64,000 nt of DNA from positions 186,001 through 250,000 of the forward strand of contig CAVRHR010000004.1 in assembly GCA_963721005.1 (NCBI GenBank), in the 5' to 3' direction. The translations under genes were made by a program, and so were the position numbers. Shown here one piece after another: positions 1 through 8,483 of the stretch. Positions within the stretch are counted from its first letter, which is position 1. The number at the start of each line of letters is the position of its first letter. This stretch comes from VAZQ01 sp963721005. GTDB taxonomy: Bacteria; Pseudomonadota; Alphaproteobacteria; Rhizobiales; Xanthobacteraceae. Below the pieces are notes generated by a model. The model did no database searches, had not been told where the DNA came from, and worked only from the letters and a program-made list of their open reading frames with translations.

Positions 1-1640
1 GCGAGCCGCGAAATCAGATCCTGCGCGGCCGTCAGATCGCGCTCGCTCAAGTCGAAGCGCGGATCGGAGCGGTGCAGATCGGAGCGCTCGCCGCGCCGCA
101 GCTTTGCGAGCTCGTCCCCCAGGCTCGCCAGCGCCCGCGCCAGGCCGGCGCTACCGGGCCGCGGCCGCGGGCCGCGCAGGATCGCACGCTCCAGCACCGC
201 GATGGCATGCCGGTGCGCGCCCGCCGGCGCCCCCAGCCGGATCAGCGGATGCTTGAGCAGCGCCAGCAAGCCGACCGGGGCCAGTCCCTCGATGGTGGCC
301 TGCGCGGCCAGCCGCGCGAACAAACCGGCCGGCGTGTCGGCGAGCGGATCGCCGCCGGAATCATCGACCGCGACGCCCCAGCGCGCCAACGCGGCCAGCA
401 CCCGGCGGGCGAGCGCGCGGTCGGGCGTCACCAGCGCGGCGGTCTTGCCGGCTTGCTCGAGCGTCTCGCGCAGCGCCAGCGCGATCGCCAGCGCTTCCTC
501 CTCGGCATTGGCGGCTTCGACCACCGCAAGCCCGGCGAGCGCCAGCTGCGCATGGGCGATGAAATCGCCCGCCCCGGTACGGACGCGCCACTGGTCGGTG
601 GCGGCGGCCGGCCGGAACGCTTCCGAGGCCAGCGGCTCGCGGCCGCAATCGGCCGGCGGTGCGAGCCGCAGCACCTCGTCGCGGCCGATGCCCAACCGCG
701 TGAGCAAAGCGTGCAGAGCAAATTGCGGATGGCCGACGACCGGGGCGGCGAACCCTGACCCTCCCGGGCTTGCGGGGGAGGGGGCCGCGATCAGGCGCCA
801 GGTTTCCTCGTCGAGATCGGTGTCGAGCCCCGGCAGCACCACGGCGCCACCGGGCAGCTGCGCCACCGCGGCCATCAGGGCGGCGGTCGCCGGAATCGAG
901 CCGGTCGAGCCGGCCGCGATTACTGGCCCGGTATTGCGCGCGAGCCGCGCCGCCTCGGCCTTGATCAGCGCATCGCGCCGCGTGGCTGTCTCGATCATGC
1001 CGCGCTCGGCGAGCATCGCCGGCCAGGCGGTGCGGGCGATCTTGAGAAAATCGAGCGTGAGCTGCCAATATTTGTCGAGATGCTCGGGCACTAGGTCGTC
1101 GAGGCGATCGAACGACACGCCGCGCGTGGTCATATCGTCGATGAGCCGGCCGAGATCGTCGGCGAGCGCGAGCGCGGTCGCCGGATGATTGGCGATGAGC
1201 GGCGCCTCGCCGGCATGCGCCGGGGCGAGCCGCGCCGCCCAGGCCAGCACCAGCTTGCCAAGCAAAAGCCGCCGCTCGAGCCCGCCCAGCCCCTGAGGCA
1301 GTTCGAGCGCTTCGGGCAGGTCGGACGCATCGGTCGCGCCCGCGCCGCTCGCGGCTTGATCGAACAGGATCTCGTCCTCGTCCACGTCTCCGATCGGAAC
1401 GATCCGCGGCAGGATCGCGGCCTCCATGCCGCTCACCTCGAGAAACATGTCGCGCGCGAGGCGACAGGCGCGGCGGGTCGGCAGATAGATGGTGGCTGAG
1501 GCGAGCGCCAGCGGATCGCGCGGCAGCATCGCGCCCGGCGCAAACCCCTGCACCAAGGTGCCGTCCATCAGCGCCCGGATCAGGGTGGGCAGGAACGGCA
1601 CCGAGGCCGGAATGGTGAAGACGCGCGGGGTGTGGACCAT
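1..1640 (-). CDS. addB: Double-strand break repair protein AddB, 3' end cut by window
   Basis: AddB is the nuclease/helicase-like partner of AddA in the AddAB complex, which resects double-strand breaks for RecA loading in alphaproteobacteria. Read from the ATG at 1640, one frame stays open for about 546 codons to the window edge, so the C-terminal part, with the nuclease domain, lies outside. The N-terminus reads MVHTPRVFTIPASVPFLPTL, which matches the usual start of rhizobial AddB. The inactivated helicase-like region follows, with TGSIPATAALMAAVA around residue 270. Upstream on this strand one would normally find the murU-like and tsaE genes; here a 17-kb island separates them. The next gene off the edge is probably addA, by synteny only. 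Confidence 0.88.
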   Translation of the reverse strand, partial: MVHTPRVFTIPASVPFLPTLIRALMDGTLVQGFAPGAMLPRDPLALASATIYLPTRRACRLARDMFLEVSGMEAAILPRIVPIGDVDEDEILFDQAASGAGATDASDLPEALELPQGLGGLERRLLLGKLVLAWAARLAPAHAGEAPLIANHPATALALADDLGRLIDDMTTRGVSFDRLDDLVPEHLDKYWQLTLDFLKIARTAWPAMLAERGMIETATRRDALIKAEAARLARNTGPVIAAGSTGSIPATAALMAAVAQLPGGAVVLPGLDTDLDEETWRLIAAPSPASPGGSGFAAPVVGHPQFALHALLTRLGIGRDEVLRLAPPADCGREPLASEAFRPAAATDQWRVRTGAGDFIAHAQLALAGLAVVEAANAEEEALAIALALRETLEQAGKTAALVTPDRALARRVLAALARWGVAVDDSGGDPLADTPAGLFARLAAQATIEGLAPVGLLALLKHPLIRLGAPAGAHRHAIAVLERAILRGPRPRPGSAGLARALASLGDELAKLRRGERSDLHRSDPRFDLSERDLTAAQDLISRL

Positions 1641-1740
1641 GAGGCGATGTGTTGGCGGTTGCCGCGCGAAGGGCGATTCGTCGGCGCGGAGGCTAATTCA
1701 TTTTGCGCTCGAGCGGAGTGTTTGTTTCCCCGATTGTCAT

Positions 1741-1845
1741 GCGTGGATACCTGGTCATGGCCGGGCTCGCCCCGGCCATCCACGCCTTCGGCGTCGCAAG
1801 GCGGCAAAGACGTGGATGCCCGCGACAGGCGCGGGCATGACGGGT
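1741..1845. repeat. Paired palindromic dispersed repeat (REP/BIME-like)
   Basis: Two perfect hairpins lie side by side: arms at 1757-1765 and 1771-1779 (ATGGCCGGG / CCCGGCCAT), and arms at 1816-1823 and 1831-1838 (ATGCCCGC / GCGGGCAT). The spacer also has imperfect symmetry. The pattern of gtcatggccggg and gcgggcatgacgg is the extragenic palindrome style widespread in Bradyrhizobium relatives. It sits in the 276-base gap upstream of the first island gene, close to the island boundary. Confidence 0.75.
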
Positions 1846-1916
1846 ATGATCGAGCTTCGCCCCGTTTTCGCGACTGCGGCGCGCAACATGCGTTCAATCA
1901 TGGCAGGGAGGATTCA

Positions 1917-3410
1917 ATGACGAACGCCAACGAAGATAGGCTCGGCCGACGAACCTTTCTCAAGCAGATAGCGACCGTGGCCGGCACGGCGCCGCTCGCG
2001 CCGGCGCTCATCGGCGCCACCGCGGCTTCAGCCCAGACGGCGCCGCCCGCCCAGAAGGAGGCCACCGACCACGAGACCGAGCGGCTCGCCGCCTATGCGG
2101 CGGCGCTGCGTTATGAGGATCTGCCGCCCGCCGTGGTGCAGCGCGCCAAGGATTGCATCATCGACGGGGTGTCGACCGTCAGCTTCGGCGCCGAATTGCC
2201 GTGGAGCAAGATGGTTATCGCCTATGCGCAACGCTATGGCGCCGCCGGCAACAGCGCGATCCTCGGCACCGGCGGGGTGAGCGTCGCGGCGCCCGCGGCC
2301 GCGCTCGCCAACGGCGCCTTGGCGCACGCCTTCGAGCTCGATGCCACCACCGAGCCGAACAGCGGCACCCATCCGGCCGCGACCTTGTTCACCTCCGCGC
2401 TCGCGGTCGCGCAGGAGCGCGGCCTGGGCGGCCGCGAGCTCATCACCGCCTTCGTGGCCGGCGCCGAGGTGATGTTCCGGATCGGCTATGCCACCAAGCA
2501 CAGCAACGAGACCCGCGGCTTCCATGCGCCCGGCACCACCGGTCCGTTCGGGGCCGCGGTCGCGGTGGGCAAGCTTCGGCAGTTCGATGCCGGCAAGATG
2601 ACCAACGCGCTCGGCATTGCCGGCTCGCTCGCCTGCGGCCTCCTGGAGTTCGTCAGTGCGGGCAACGGCGCCATGGTCAAGCGTCTCCACCTCGGGCGCG
2701 CGGCCGAAAGCGGCGTGCTGGCGGCGAGCCTCGCGGATGTCGGCTTCACCGGGCCATCGAGCGTGCTGGAAGGCGAATTCGGCTTCCTGCACGTGTTCTG
2801 CAACGAGTGGGACTTGGCCGCGTTGACGCGCGGTCTCGGCACCGAATACCTGACGCGGGACATTTCGCTGAAACGCTATGCCTGCCACATGACGGCGCAG
2901 AACTCCATCGAGGCCACGCAGGATCTGCGGGCGGAGCACAAGTTCGCCGCCGCCGACGTGGTATCGATCGCGATCGCCGGCGATGACCGGATGGCCACCC
3001 GCAACAATATCCCGGCGCCCGAGGACAAGATGCTGGCGCAATATTCGGTCCCGTTCAGCGTCGCGCTATCGCTCTACCGGGATGCGCGCGATCCGCGCTC
3101 GTTCGACGACGCGGTGGTTCACGATCGCCCCATTCTCGATCTCGCGTCGCGGATCAAGATCGCCAGGGCGACGAACCAGAGCCGCCAGGATACGACATCC
3201 ACGGTGACGATCCGGCTCAAGGACGGGCGCGAGGTGTCGCGGCGGGTCTCGAACTTCATGGGCACCCCGCAGCGTCCGCTCGACCAGGCGGAGCTCAAGG
3301 AGAAGTTCATGCTGCTGATGGGGAATCTCGAGCGCAACAAGATGGAAGCGATGTTCGAACGGCTGCAGCATATCGAAAACGAGAAGACCCTGGACTGGGT
3401 GAGAGTCTAA
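1917..3410 (+). CDS. MmgE/PrpD family protein with Tat signal (exported)
   Basis: The MmgE/PrpD family includes 2-methylcitrate dehydratase and cis-aconitate decarboxylase. The ATG at 1917 follows a clear ribosome site (AGGGAGG) and gives 497 residues. The N-terminus is a twin-arginine signal, GRRTFLKQIATVAGTAPLAP with an Ala-rich stretch ending ASAQ, so export of the folded protein to the periplasm is predicted. The mature part, beginning near residue 45, has the family's helical domain and motifs such as HAFELDATTEPNSGTHPAA and FHAPGTTGPFGAAVAVGK. Family members are normally cytoplasmic, so the signal is unusual. A longer upstream open frame from 1632 lacks a ribosome site and runs through the repeat, so it was rejected. 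The substrate is unknown. Confidence 0.85.
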   Translation: MTNANEDRLGRRTFLKQIATVAGTAPLAPALIGATAASAQTAPPAQKEATDHETERLAAYAAALRYEDLPPAVVQRAKDCIIDGVSTVSFGAELPWSKMVIAYAQRYGAAGNSAILGTGGVSVAAPAAALANGALAHAFELDATTEPNSGTHPAATLFTSALAVAQERGLGGRELITAFVAGAEVMFRIGYATKHSNETRGFHAPGTTGPFGAAVAVGKLRQFDAGKMTNALGIAGSLACGLLEFVSAGNGAMVKRLHLGRAAESGVLAASLADVGFTGPSSVLEGEFGFLHVFCNEWDLAALTRGLGTEYLTRDISLKRYACHMTAQNSIEATQDLRAEHKFAAADVVSIAIAGDDRMATRNNIPAPEDKMLAQYSVPFSVALSLYRDARDPRSFDDAVVHDRPILDLASRIKIARATNQSRQDTTSTVTIRLKDGREVSRRVSNFMGTPQRPLDQAELKEKFMLLMGNLERNKMEAMFERLQHIENEKTLDWVRV

Positions 3411-3441
3411 GGGCGCGGCGTTCGCCGCGTGAACTCTTTCA

Positions 3442-3590
3442 GCCTCATGGTGAGGAGCGCGGGCGTGCGCCCGCGCGTCCTGAGGCTCTCGAAGGACGAA
3501 CCATGGCCGCGTGTGCGTCGGCAGCCTGGGCCGCATCCTTCGAGACGGCCGCGCGAAGAGCACGGCCTCCTCAGGATGAGGAGTTAGCGC
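3442..3590. repeat. Dispersed inverted repeat, CCTCATCCTGAGG family
   Basis: The unit begins with CCTCATGGTGAGG, carries an inner hairpin (GCGCGGGCGTGCGCCCGCGC) and ends with CCTCAGGATGAGG; between them is a CATCCTTCGAGACGG core. The same family occurs at 48576-48690. It occupies most of the gap between the exported MmgE/PrpD gene and the sulfotransferase gene and may act as a transcriptional boundary between these convergent genes. Confidence 0.75.
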
Positions 3591-3619
3591 TCAACCAGTC
3601 AAAAAATCACTGTGTTCGG

Positions 3620-4531
3620 CTAGGGGAAGGCACGGGGGTAGCCGAACCGATCGAAGTCGCATTCATATGCGCCATAGATGCAATCGGCGAGCTCGCCGGT
3701 GTAGTACTCCGGCCAATGGTCATGGCTCGACTTATTCCTGATGCATGACATCGCCTCCCGACACACCAGCGGGTGCGCTCCCAAATGATCGAGCACCCGT
3801 ACGAAATCCCTGGAAAAGGATTCCAGCTTGCCGACCAGGTCCAGGCGGATTCCCGGCATCGACAGAATGTCGCCTTGAGCTTGAATGTGCTTGTCGTAGC
3901 GGCATTTCGCCATTGCCGAAACAAAGGTGACGAAATCCGGGAATGACAATGTGCGGTCGGGCCCTGCTGGAAGGCGTGCATCGATCTGGTGGCGTCTTGC
4001 AAGATACTTGTCGATGAAGTGATCGCCGCTCACCAGCGGCTTGCCTCTGAATTTGTCGCACCACAAGGAAACCGCCCTGGCATAGGGATTGCGCACAAAG
4101 GAAAAGCGCAGCGTTTGCGCATCCGTCGCCAGCCGGAAAAACGAGTGTGCCGTCATGCTGCGCGGGCCATAGGGGCCGCGAAACTTTCGCCTGCGGCTGG
4201 ATTTCAGGGAGCGAGAATGTTTTCCTGTGACCCGGGCCAGCACCGCTCGGATATGTGTCGAGCCAGCCTTGGGGACTGCTACATAAATGACTTTGTGTGT
4301 CGGCAGGACGTTGATCAGCGAGTCCGGCTCGCAACCGTCAGCCCACAAGCGATCATAGAATTCGCTCGACGACGGCTCCAGGAAGCCTGCAAAAGGCTTG
4401 CTCGCGGCCCAAGAAATCTTCTTGACGCCGGATTCGATCGACTGCAGCAACCCCATTTGATGCCTGATGAAATCATCAACGGCATCGCCCCCCAGCTGCT
4501 GCATGATAATTGAACTCTGCTCCGCCGCCAT
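3620..4531 (-). CDS. Sulfotransferase family 2 protein
   Basis: Predicted PAPS-dependent carbohydrate sulfotransferase, 303 residues. The 5'-phosphosulfate loop is VPKAGSTH (residues 86-93) and the 3'-phosphate site is RFSFVRNPYARAVS (142-155); both match the Sulfotransfer_2 / chondroitin-4-O-sulfotransferase pattern. There is no clear signal peptide or membrane anchor, so it is probably cytosolic. The acceptor could be a surface polysaccharide or a Nod-factor-like oligosaccharide, but nothing nearby says which. The gene and its upstream region are visibly more AT-rich than their neighbours, and it is flanked by repeats, which suggests transfer. The start MAAEQSS at 4531 was chosen as the first Met; downstream Mets are possible. 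Confidence 0.8.
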   Translation of the reverse strand: MAAEQSSIIMQQLGGDAVDDFIRHQMGLLQSIESGVKKISWAASKPFAGFLEPSSSEFYDRLWADGCEPDSLINVLPTHKVIYVAVPKAGSTHIRAVLARVTGKHSRSLKSSRRRKFRGPYGPRSMTAHSFFRLATDAQTLRFSFVRNPYARAVSLWCDKFRGKPLVSGDHFIDKYLARRHQIDARLPAGPDRTLSFPDFVTFVSAMAKCRYDKHIQAQGDILSMPGIRLDLVGKLESFSRDFVRVLDHLGAHPLVCREAMSCIRNKSSHDHWPEYYTGELADCIYGAYECDFDRFGYPRAFP

Positions 4532-4679
4532 GTAACGTTTTCATATAATTTCAGGGCGTCGGTACTTCTCAGTCATAAAATTTGAGAATGTCCTCTTTCT
4601 GTCATAAATCGGGATGAGCGAAGTGAGCATGCGATTTCTGGTCCGCCAACAAGCAGACAAAGCCATTGTGGGCGATGAC

Positions 4680-4765
4680 GTAGACGGCCGGGCCAATAGG
4701 GCGTCTACGCCCGTCTTCCGGCGCCTTGGCCGGCGCGCGGGCTAAGCCCGGGCATGACCAAGAGG
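4680..4765. repeat. Degenerate palindromic extragenic repeat
   Basis: Imperfect hairpins GTAGACG...CGTCTAC (4680-4686 with 4702-4708) and GGCGCGCGGGCT...AGCCCGGGC (about 4729-4754) precede a 'gcatgacca' tail typical of the extragenic palindromes seen at 1741 and 35091. It lies between the sulfotransferase promoter region and the 3' end of the lyase gene. Confidence 0.5.
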
Positions 4766-4777
4766 GTGGCGACTCCG

Positions 4778-5713
4778 TCAGGCTGAAGCTTCGCCGGCGG
4801 ACCCGTATTTCGCCTCGAGCGCCTCGGTGGCGAGCAGCCGCCGTTCGAGCGCCCGCATGGCGTCGTAGTCCATCAGGCGCATGATGGCGTCGATGTCGAC
4901 CACCAGATCCGGCCGGTCGGCGGGCTCACCGCTGGCGATCAATTCCTGCATCGCCTCGAGCGCCTGCGTCATGCCGTGGATGGCGGCCGCCGGCAGCATG
5001 CGCGGCAAGGTCACCCGGCGCACCCCGATCTCTTCAAGGCGCTTGATCGACATCAAGGGCGTGGTCGGCCGGGCCCTGATGCCGAACCCCATATTGACCG
5101 TGACCGGAACGCGCGCCGCATCGACCAGGCGCTTGATCTCGTCTTCGGTCCGGACCGCGTCGGCGAAGATCAGATCGGCGCCGGCTTCCGCGTAGGCGCG
5201 TGCCCGCCGCAGCATGCCCTCGATGCCCTCGACCGCCAGCGCATCCGTGCGCGCGATGATGGCGAACGCGTCGTCCCGGCGCGCCAGGCACGCAGCCTCG
5301 ATTTTTTTCGCGCCTTCGACCAGCTGGATCACTTCCTTGCCCGGCATGTGACCGCAGCGTTTGGGATGCACCTGATCCTCGATATTGATGCCGGCAAGGC
5401 CTGCTTCCTCGAACATCTGCACCGTGTGGTGAACGTTCATGGGATTGCCGTAGCCGGTGTCGGCGTCGGCGGTCAGCGGGATCGACAGGGTGCGGGCCAG
5501 CATCCGGCAATGACCGACGTTTTCCGCAAGTCCCATCACCCCGATGTCGTCGATTCCCAGCAGCGAGTTGGAGATGCCGGCCCCGGTGGTCGCCGCCATC
5601 GGAAAGCCGGCCTTCTCGACCAGGCGGGCGCTGTAGCCGTCGTAGACGCCGGGGGCGACGATCAGGGAGCCTTTTGCCAGGAGCTCACGGAATTTCTTGG
5701 GACCGTCCTTCAT
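4778..5713 (-). CDS. Isocitrate lyase / PEP mutase superfamily enzyme (methylisocitrate-lyase-like)
   Basis: TIM-barrel C-C lyase of the PEPM/ICL superfamily, 311 residues. The Mg-binding loop is DADTGYGNP, followed by INIEDQVHPKRCGHMPGK, which carries the KRCGH catalytic-loop motif shared by 2-methylisocitrate lyase (PrpB), dimethylmalate lyase and oxaloacetate decarboxylases; these cannot be told apart by eye. The start at 5713 was chosen because GGGAGAATGAG precedes it; the open frame upstream lacks such a site. It is divergent from the aconitase-family gene at 5856, with a 142-base shared promoter region. The neighbours suggest it cleaves a hydroxylated di- or tricarboxylate produced by the aconitase and MmgE/PrpD enzymes; this is inference. 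Confidence 0.82.
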   Translation of the reverse strand: MKDGPKKFRELLAKGSLIVAPGVYDGYSARLVEKAGFPMAATTGAGISNSLLGIDDIGVMGLAENVGHCRMLARTLSIPLTADADTGYGNPMNVHHTVQMFEEAGLAGINIEDQVHPKRCGHMPGKEVIQLVEGAKKIEAACLARRDDAFAIIARTDALAVEGIEGMLRRARAYAEAGADLIFADAVRTEDEIKRLVDAARVPVTVNMGFGIRARPTTPLMSIKRLEEIGVRRVTLPRMLPAAAIHGMTQALEAMQELIASGEPADRPDLVVDIDAIMRLMDYDAMRALERRLLATEALEAKYGSAGEASA

Positions 5714-5855
5714 CTCATTCTCCCGGATGGCGGTAGGCGCGCGCGCGACAGCTGGGGCCAGAATAGAGTATGCTGGCAGTGGCGGACAGCGCCTGCCGAG
5801 CTGTGATCTCACCCGAATTTCAATCGCGCCGAAGCGTCGCCGTCATCCTCGTCTC

Positions 5856-8483
5856 ATGAATGAAACGCATTCCAGCTTTTCCTCCGGCGGCAGCGCATAC
5901 GTCTTCCACGATGTGCGCGCGGCGCTCGGCACCGAGGCGCACGCGCCGCTGCCCTATGTGGCGCGAGTGCTGGCGGAAAACCTGTTGCGCCATCTCGGCA
6001 AGCCCGGCGTCACGGCGGAGCTTCTGCGCGCGCTCGCCGATCGCCGGGTTGCGCCCGACGCGGTCGCGCTGCCCTTGCACGTGCCCCGCGTCGTGGTTCC
6101 GGATTCCTCGGGCATCCCGGTGCTGATGGACCTGGCGGCGTTGCGCTCGGCGGTGGCGCGACGGGGTGGCAATCCGGCGCGCGTCAACGCCACGGTACCG
6201 ATGACTTTCGTGGTCGACCACTCCCTTCAGGTCGATGTAGCGGCGTCGTCCGACGCCGAAGCGATCAACCTCACGCGGGAGCTCGAGCGCAACGGCGAGC
6301 GCTATCGATTTCTGAAATGGGCCGAGCAGGCGTTCGATGGCCTGACCGTGTTTCCGCCCGGCGCCGGCATCATCCACCAGATCCATTTGGAGCAGGTCGC
6401 CGCCGTCACTCTCGTCGACCGGGGGAGGACGCCCCCGCTGGCATTTCCGGATTTCACCATCGCGGGCGATTCGCACACCCCGATGGTGAATGCGCTCGGC
6501 GTGCTCGGCTGGGGCGTGGGCGGCATCGAGATCGAGACCGTGGTGCTGGGCCAGCCCTATATTCTGCCGAAGCCGGAATTCGTCGGTGTCCGTCTCGATG
6601 GTGCGCTCCGCGAGGGCATCACCATGACCGACCTGGCATTGACCCTCACCGAGCAGCTTCGCGCCGCCGGCGTGGTCGGAGCCTGCGTGGAGTTCTTCGG
6701 CCCGGCCGCCCGGGCCCTGACGGTTCCGGATCGCGCGACGCTCGCCAATATGGCGCCGGAATATGGGGCGACCACCGGCTTCTGGCCCGTCGACGAACAG
6801 ACCATCGCTTATCTGCGGATGACCGGCCGCACGGCTCAGCATGTGGAGCTGGTGGAAGCGCACGCCCGCGCCGCCGGCCTGTTCCGCACCGCCGATGCGG
6901 CCGATCCGGTTTACGATCGCGTGATTGGGTTCGATTTGAGCGTGGTGCGGCGGACCATCGCGGGACCCGGAATGCCGCATGTTCGGCAGGATACCGCGAG
7001 TGTCGCGGCGAGCTTCCGCGAACGGGCCAAAGGCGTGGCCGCGGAACTGCGAGCGTCCGGCGCGCTGCCCGAAGGCGCCATCGGGATCGCGGCCATCACC
7101 TCCTGCACCAACACCTCCAATCCGCACGGGATGATCCGCGCCGGGCTGGTCGCAAGGGCGGCGGTAGAGCGCGGGCTGCAGTCCGCGCCTTGGGTCAAGA
7201 CCTCGCTGGCGCCCGGCTCGCGCGCCGTCACCACCTATCTCGAGCGCGCCGGATTGCTGGCGCCGCTCGAGGCGCTCGGCTTCGGCGTCATCGGCTATGG
7301 CTGCACCACCTGTGCCGGCAAATCGGGGCCGCTCAAGCCCGTTGCGGCGAGAGCGGTGGAGCAGGACGGCCGCACCATCGCGGCGGTGCTCTCGGGCAAC
7401 CGAAATTTCGATGGACGCATCCATCGCCAGGTAGGTGCGAACTATCTTTGCTCGCCCGCGCTGGTGGTCGCCTTTGCGCTGGCCGGACGCGTGACTACCG
7501 ACATCGACCGCGACCCGATCGCGAACGACGCCGCCGGCGCCCCCATCTTTCTCCGCGATCTCTGGCCGGACGATGCCGAGGTCGATGCCGTCGTCCGGGC
7601 GAGCGTCACTTCCGACATCTTTGTCAGTACCGCGGACGCAAGCCCTCTGGTGAAGGCGAGCTGGGACGCGCTCGCGGCGCAGCACGGAACATTGTTCGAC
7701 TGGGACGCGGCTTCGAGCTACATTGTCGAGCCGCCGTTTTTCGCCGCCAATGATGCCGGGTTTGCGACGGCGCAGCGGGTCGCAGGCGTGCGGGTGCTCG
7801 GAATCTACGGCGACAACCTCAACACGGATCATGTGTCGCCCGGCGGCGAGATACCGCCTGACAGCCCGGCCGGACAATATCTTCAGTCGCTCGGCGTGAA
7901 GCCTCCTGGCTTCAACAGCTATGTGGGCCGGCGCGGCAACCATCACGTCATGATGCGCGGCACCTATGGGAGCGTGCGCATCCGCAATCGCATGGCCGAC
8001 GGCCGCGACGGATGGTGGACGAAAATCCATCCCGAAGGCGAGATGATCGCGATTCCCGACGCCGCCATGCGGTACCGCGCGCGCCATGTTCCGCTCATCG
8101 TTTTCGGCGGGCGCAATTGCGGCGCCGGCAGCAGTCGCGACTGGGCCGCCAAAGGGCCCGCTTTGCTCGGCGTGCGCGCCGTGATCGCCCGCTCGTTCGA
8201 GCGCATTCACCGTTCCAACCTGATCGGCGTCGGCGTGGTCCCGCTCCGGTTCGCGGAGCCCGACAGCGTCGAGGCGCTGCGGCTCGACGGCAGCGAGGAA
8301 TTCGCCTTCGACGGCATCGCTGAGGGTATCGCCAGGCGCGCAGCCATCGGGGTCATGGCGCGCCGCGTGGGCGGCGAGGAGCTCCGCTTTGAGGTCACCG
8401 CCGACGTCCGCTCCGCCGCCGAGGCAGGTCTGCTTCAGCGCGGCGGCATGTTCCAGGCTGCTTTGGAGGCATCGCTCGCGTGA
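5856..8483 (+). CDS. Aconitase family hydratase (AcnA-type)
   Basis: 4Fe-4S (de)hydratase of 875 residues, the usual size of AcnA/IRP-type aconitases. The cluster ligands are visible: Cys417 in TSCTNTSNP, and Cys483 and Cys486 in YGCTTCAGKSG. Other signatures are GDSHTPMVNALGVLGWGVGG, LSGNRNFDGRIH, NTDHVSPGGEIPP and GAGSSRDWAAKG. The swivel-domain motif reads GRRGNHHVMMRGTYG, slightly different from the SRRGNHEVMMRGTF of canonical AcnA, so this is probably a specialised paralog acting on a substituted citrate or malate. The chosen ATG gives the expected N-terminus; the open frame continues upstream to 5697 into the divergent promoter. Its stop overlaps the next gene's GTG start (GTGA), implying translational coupling. 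Confidence 0.88.
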   Translation: MNETHSSFSSGGSAYVFHDVRAALGTEAHAPLPYVARVLAENLLRHLGKPGVTAELLRALADRRVAPDAVALPLHVPRVVVPDSSGIPVLMDLAALRSAVARRGGNPARVNATVPMTFVVDHSLQVDVAASSDAEAINLTRELERNGERYRFLKWAEQAFDGLTVFPPGAGIIHQIHLEQVAAVTLVDRGRTPPLAFPDFTIAGDSHTPMVNALGVLGWGVGGIEIETVVLGQPYILPKPEFVGVRLDGALREGITMTDLALTLTEQLRAAGVVGACVEFFGPAARALTVPDRATLANMAPEYGATTGFWPVDEQTIAYLRMTGRTAQHVELVEAHARAAGLFRTADAADPVYDRVIGFDLSVVRRTIAGPGMPHVRQDTASVAASFRERAKGVAAELRASGALPEGAIGIAAITSCTNTSNPHGMIRAGLVARAAVERGLQSAPWVKTSLAPGSRAVTTYLERAGLLAPLEALGFGVIGYGCTTCAGKSGPLKPVAARAVEQDGRTIAAVLSGNRNFDGRIHRQVGANYLCSPALVVAFALAGRVTTDIDRDPIANDAAGAPIFLRDLWPDDAEVDAVVRASVTSDIFVSTADASPLVKASWDALAAQHGTLFDWDAASSYIVEPPFFAANDAGFATAQRVAGVRVLGIYGDNLNTDHVSPGGEIPPDSPAGQYLQSLGVKPPGFNSYVGRRGNHHVMMRGTYGSVRIRNRMADGRDGWWTKIHPEGEMIAIPDAAMRYRARHVPLIVFGGRNCGAGSSRDWAAKGPALLGVRAVIARSFERIHRSNLIGVGVVPLRFAEPDSVEALRLDGSEEFAFDGIAEGIARRAAIGVMARRVGGEELRFEVTADVRSAAEAGLLQRGGMFQAALEASLA

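Noticed and set aside
5820..8210. 796-codon open frame antisense to the aconitase-family gene
   Set aside because: It is a shadow of a high-GC gene: His/Arg/Gly-rich, no family motifs, no ribosome site, and the opposite strand has complete aconitase signatures.
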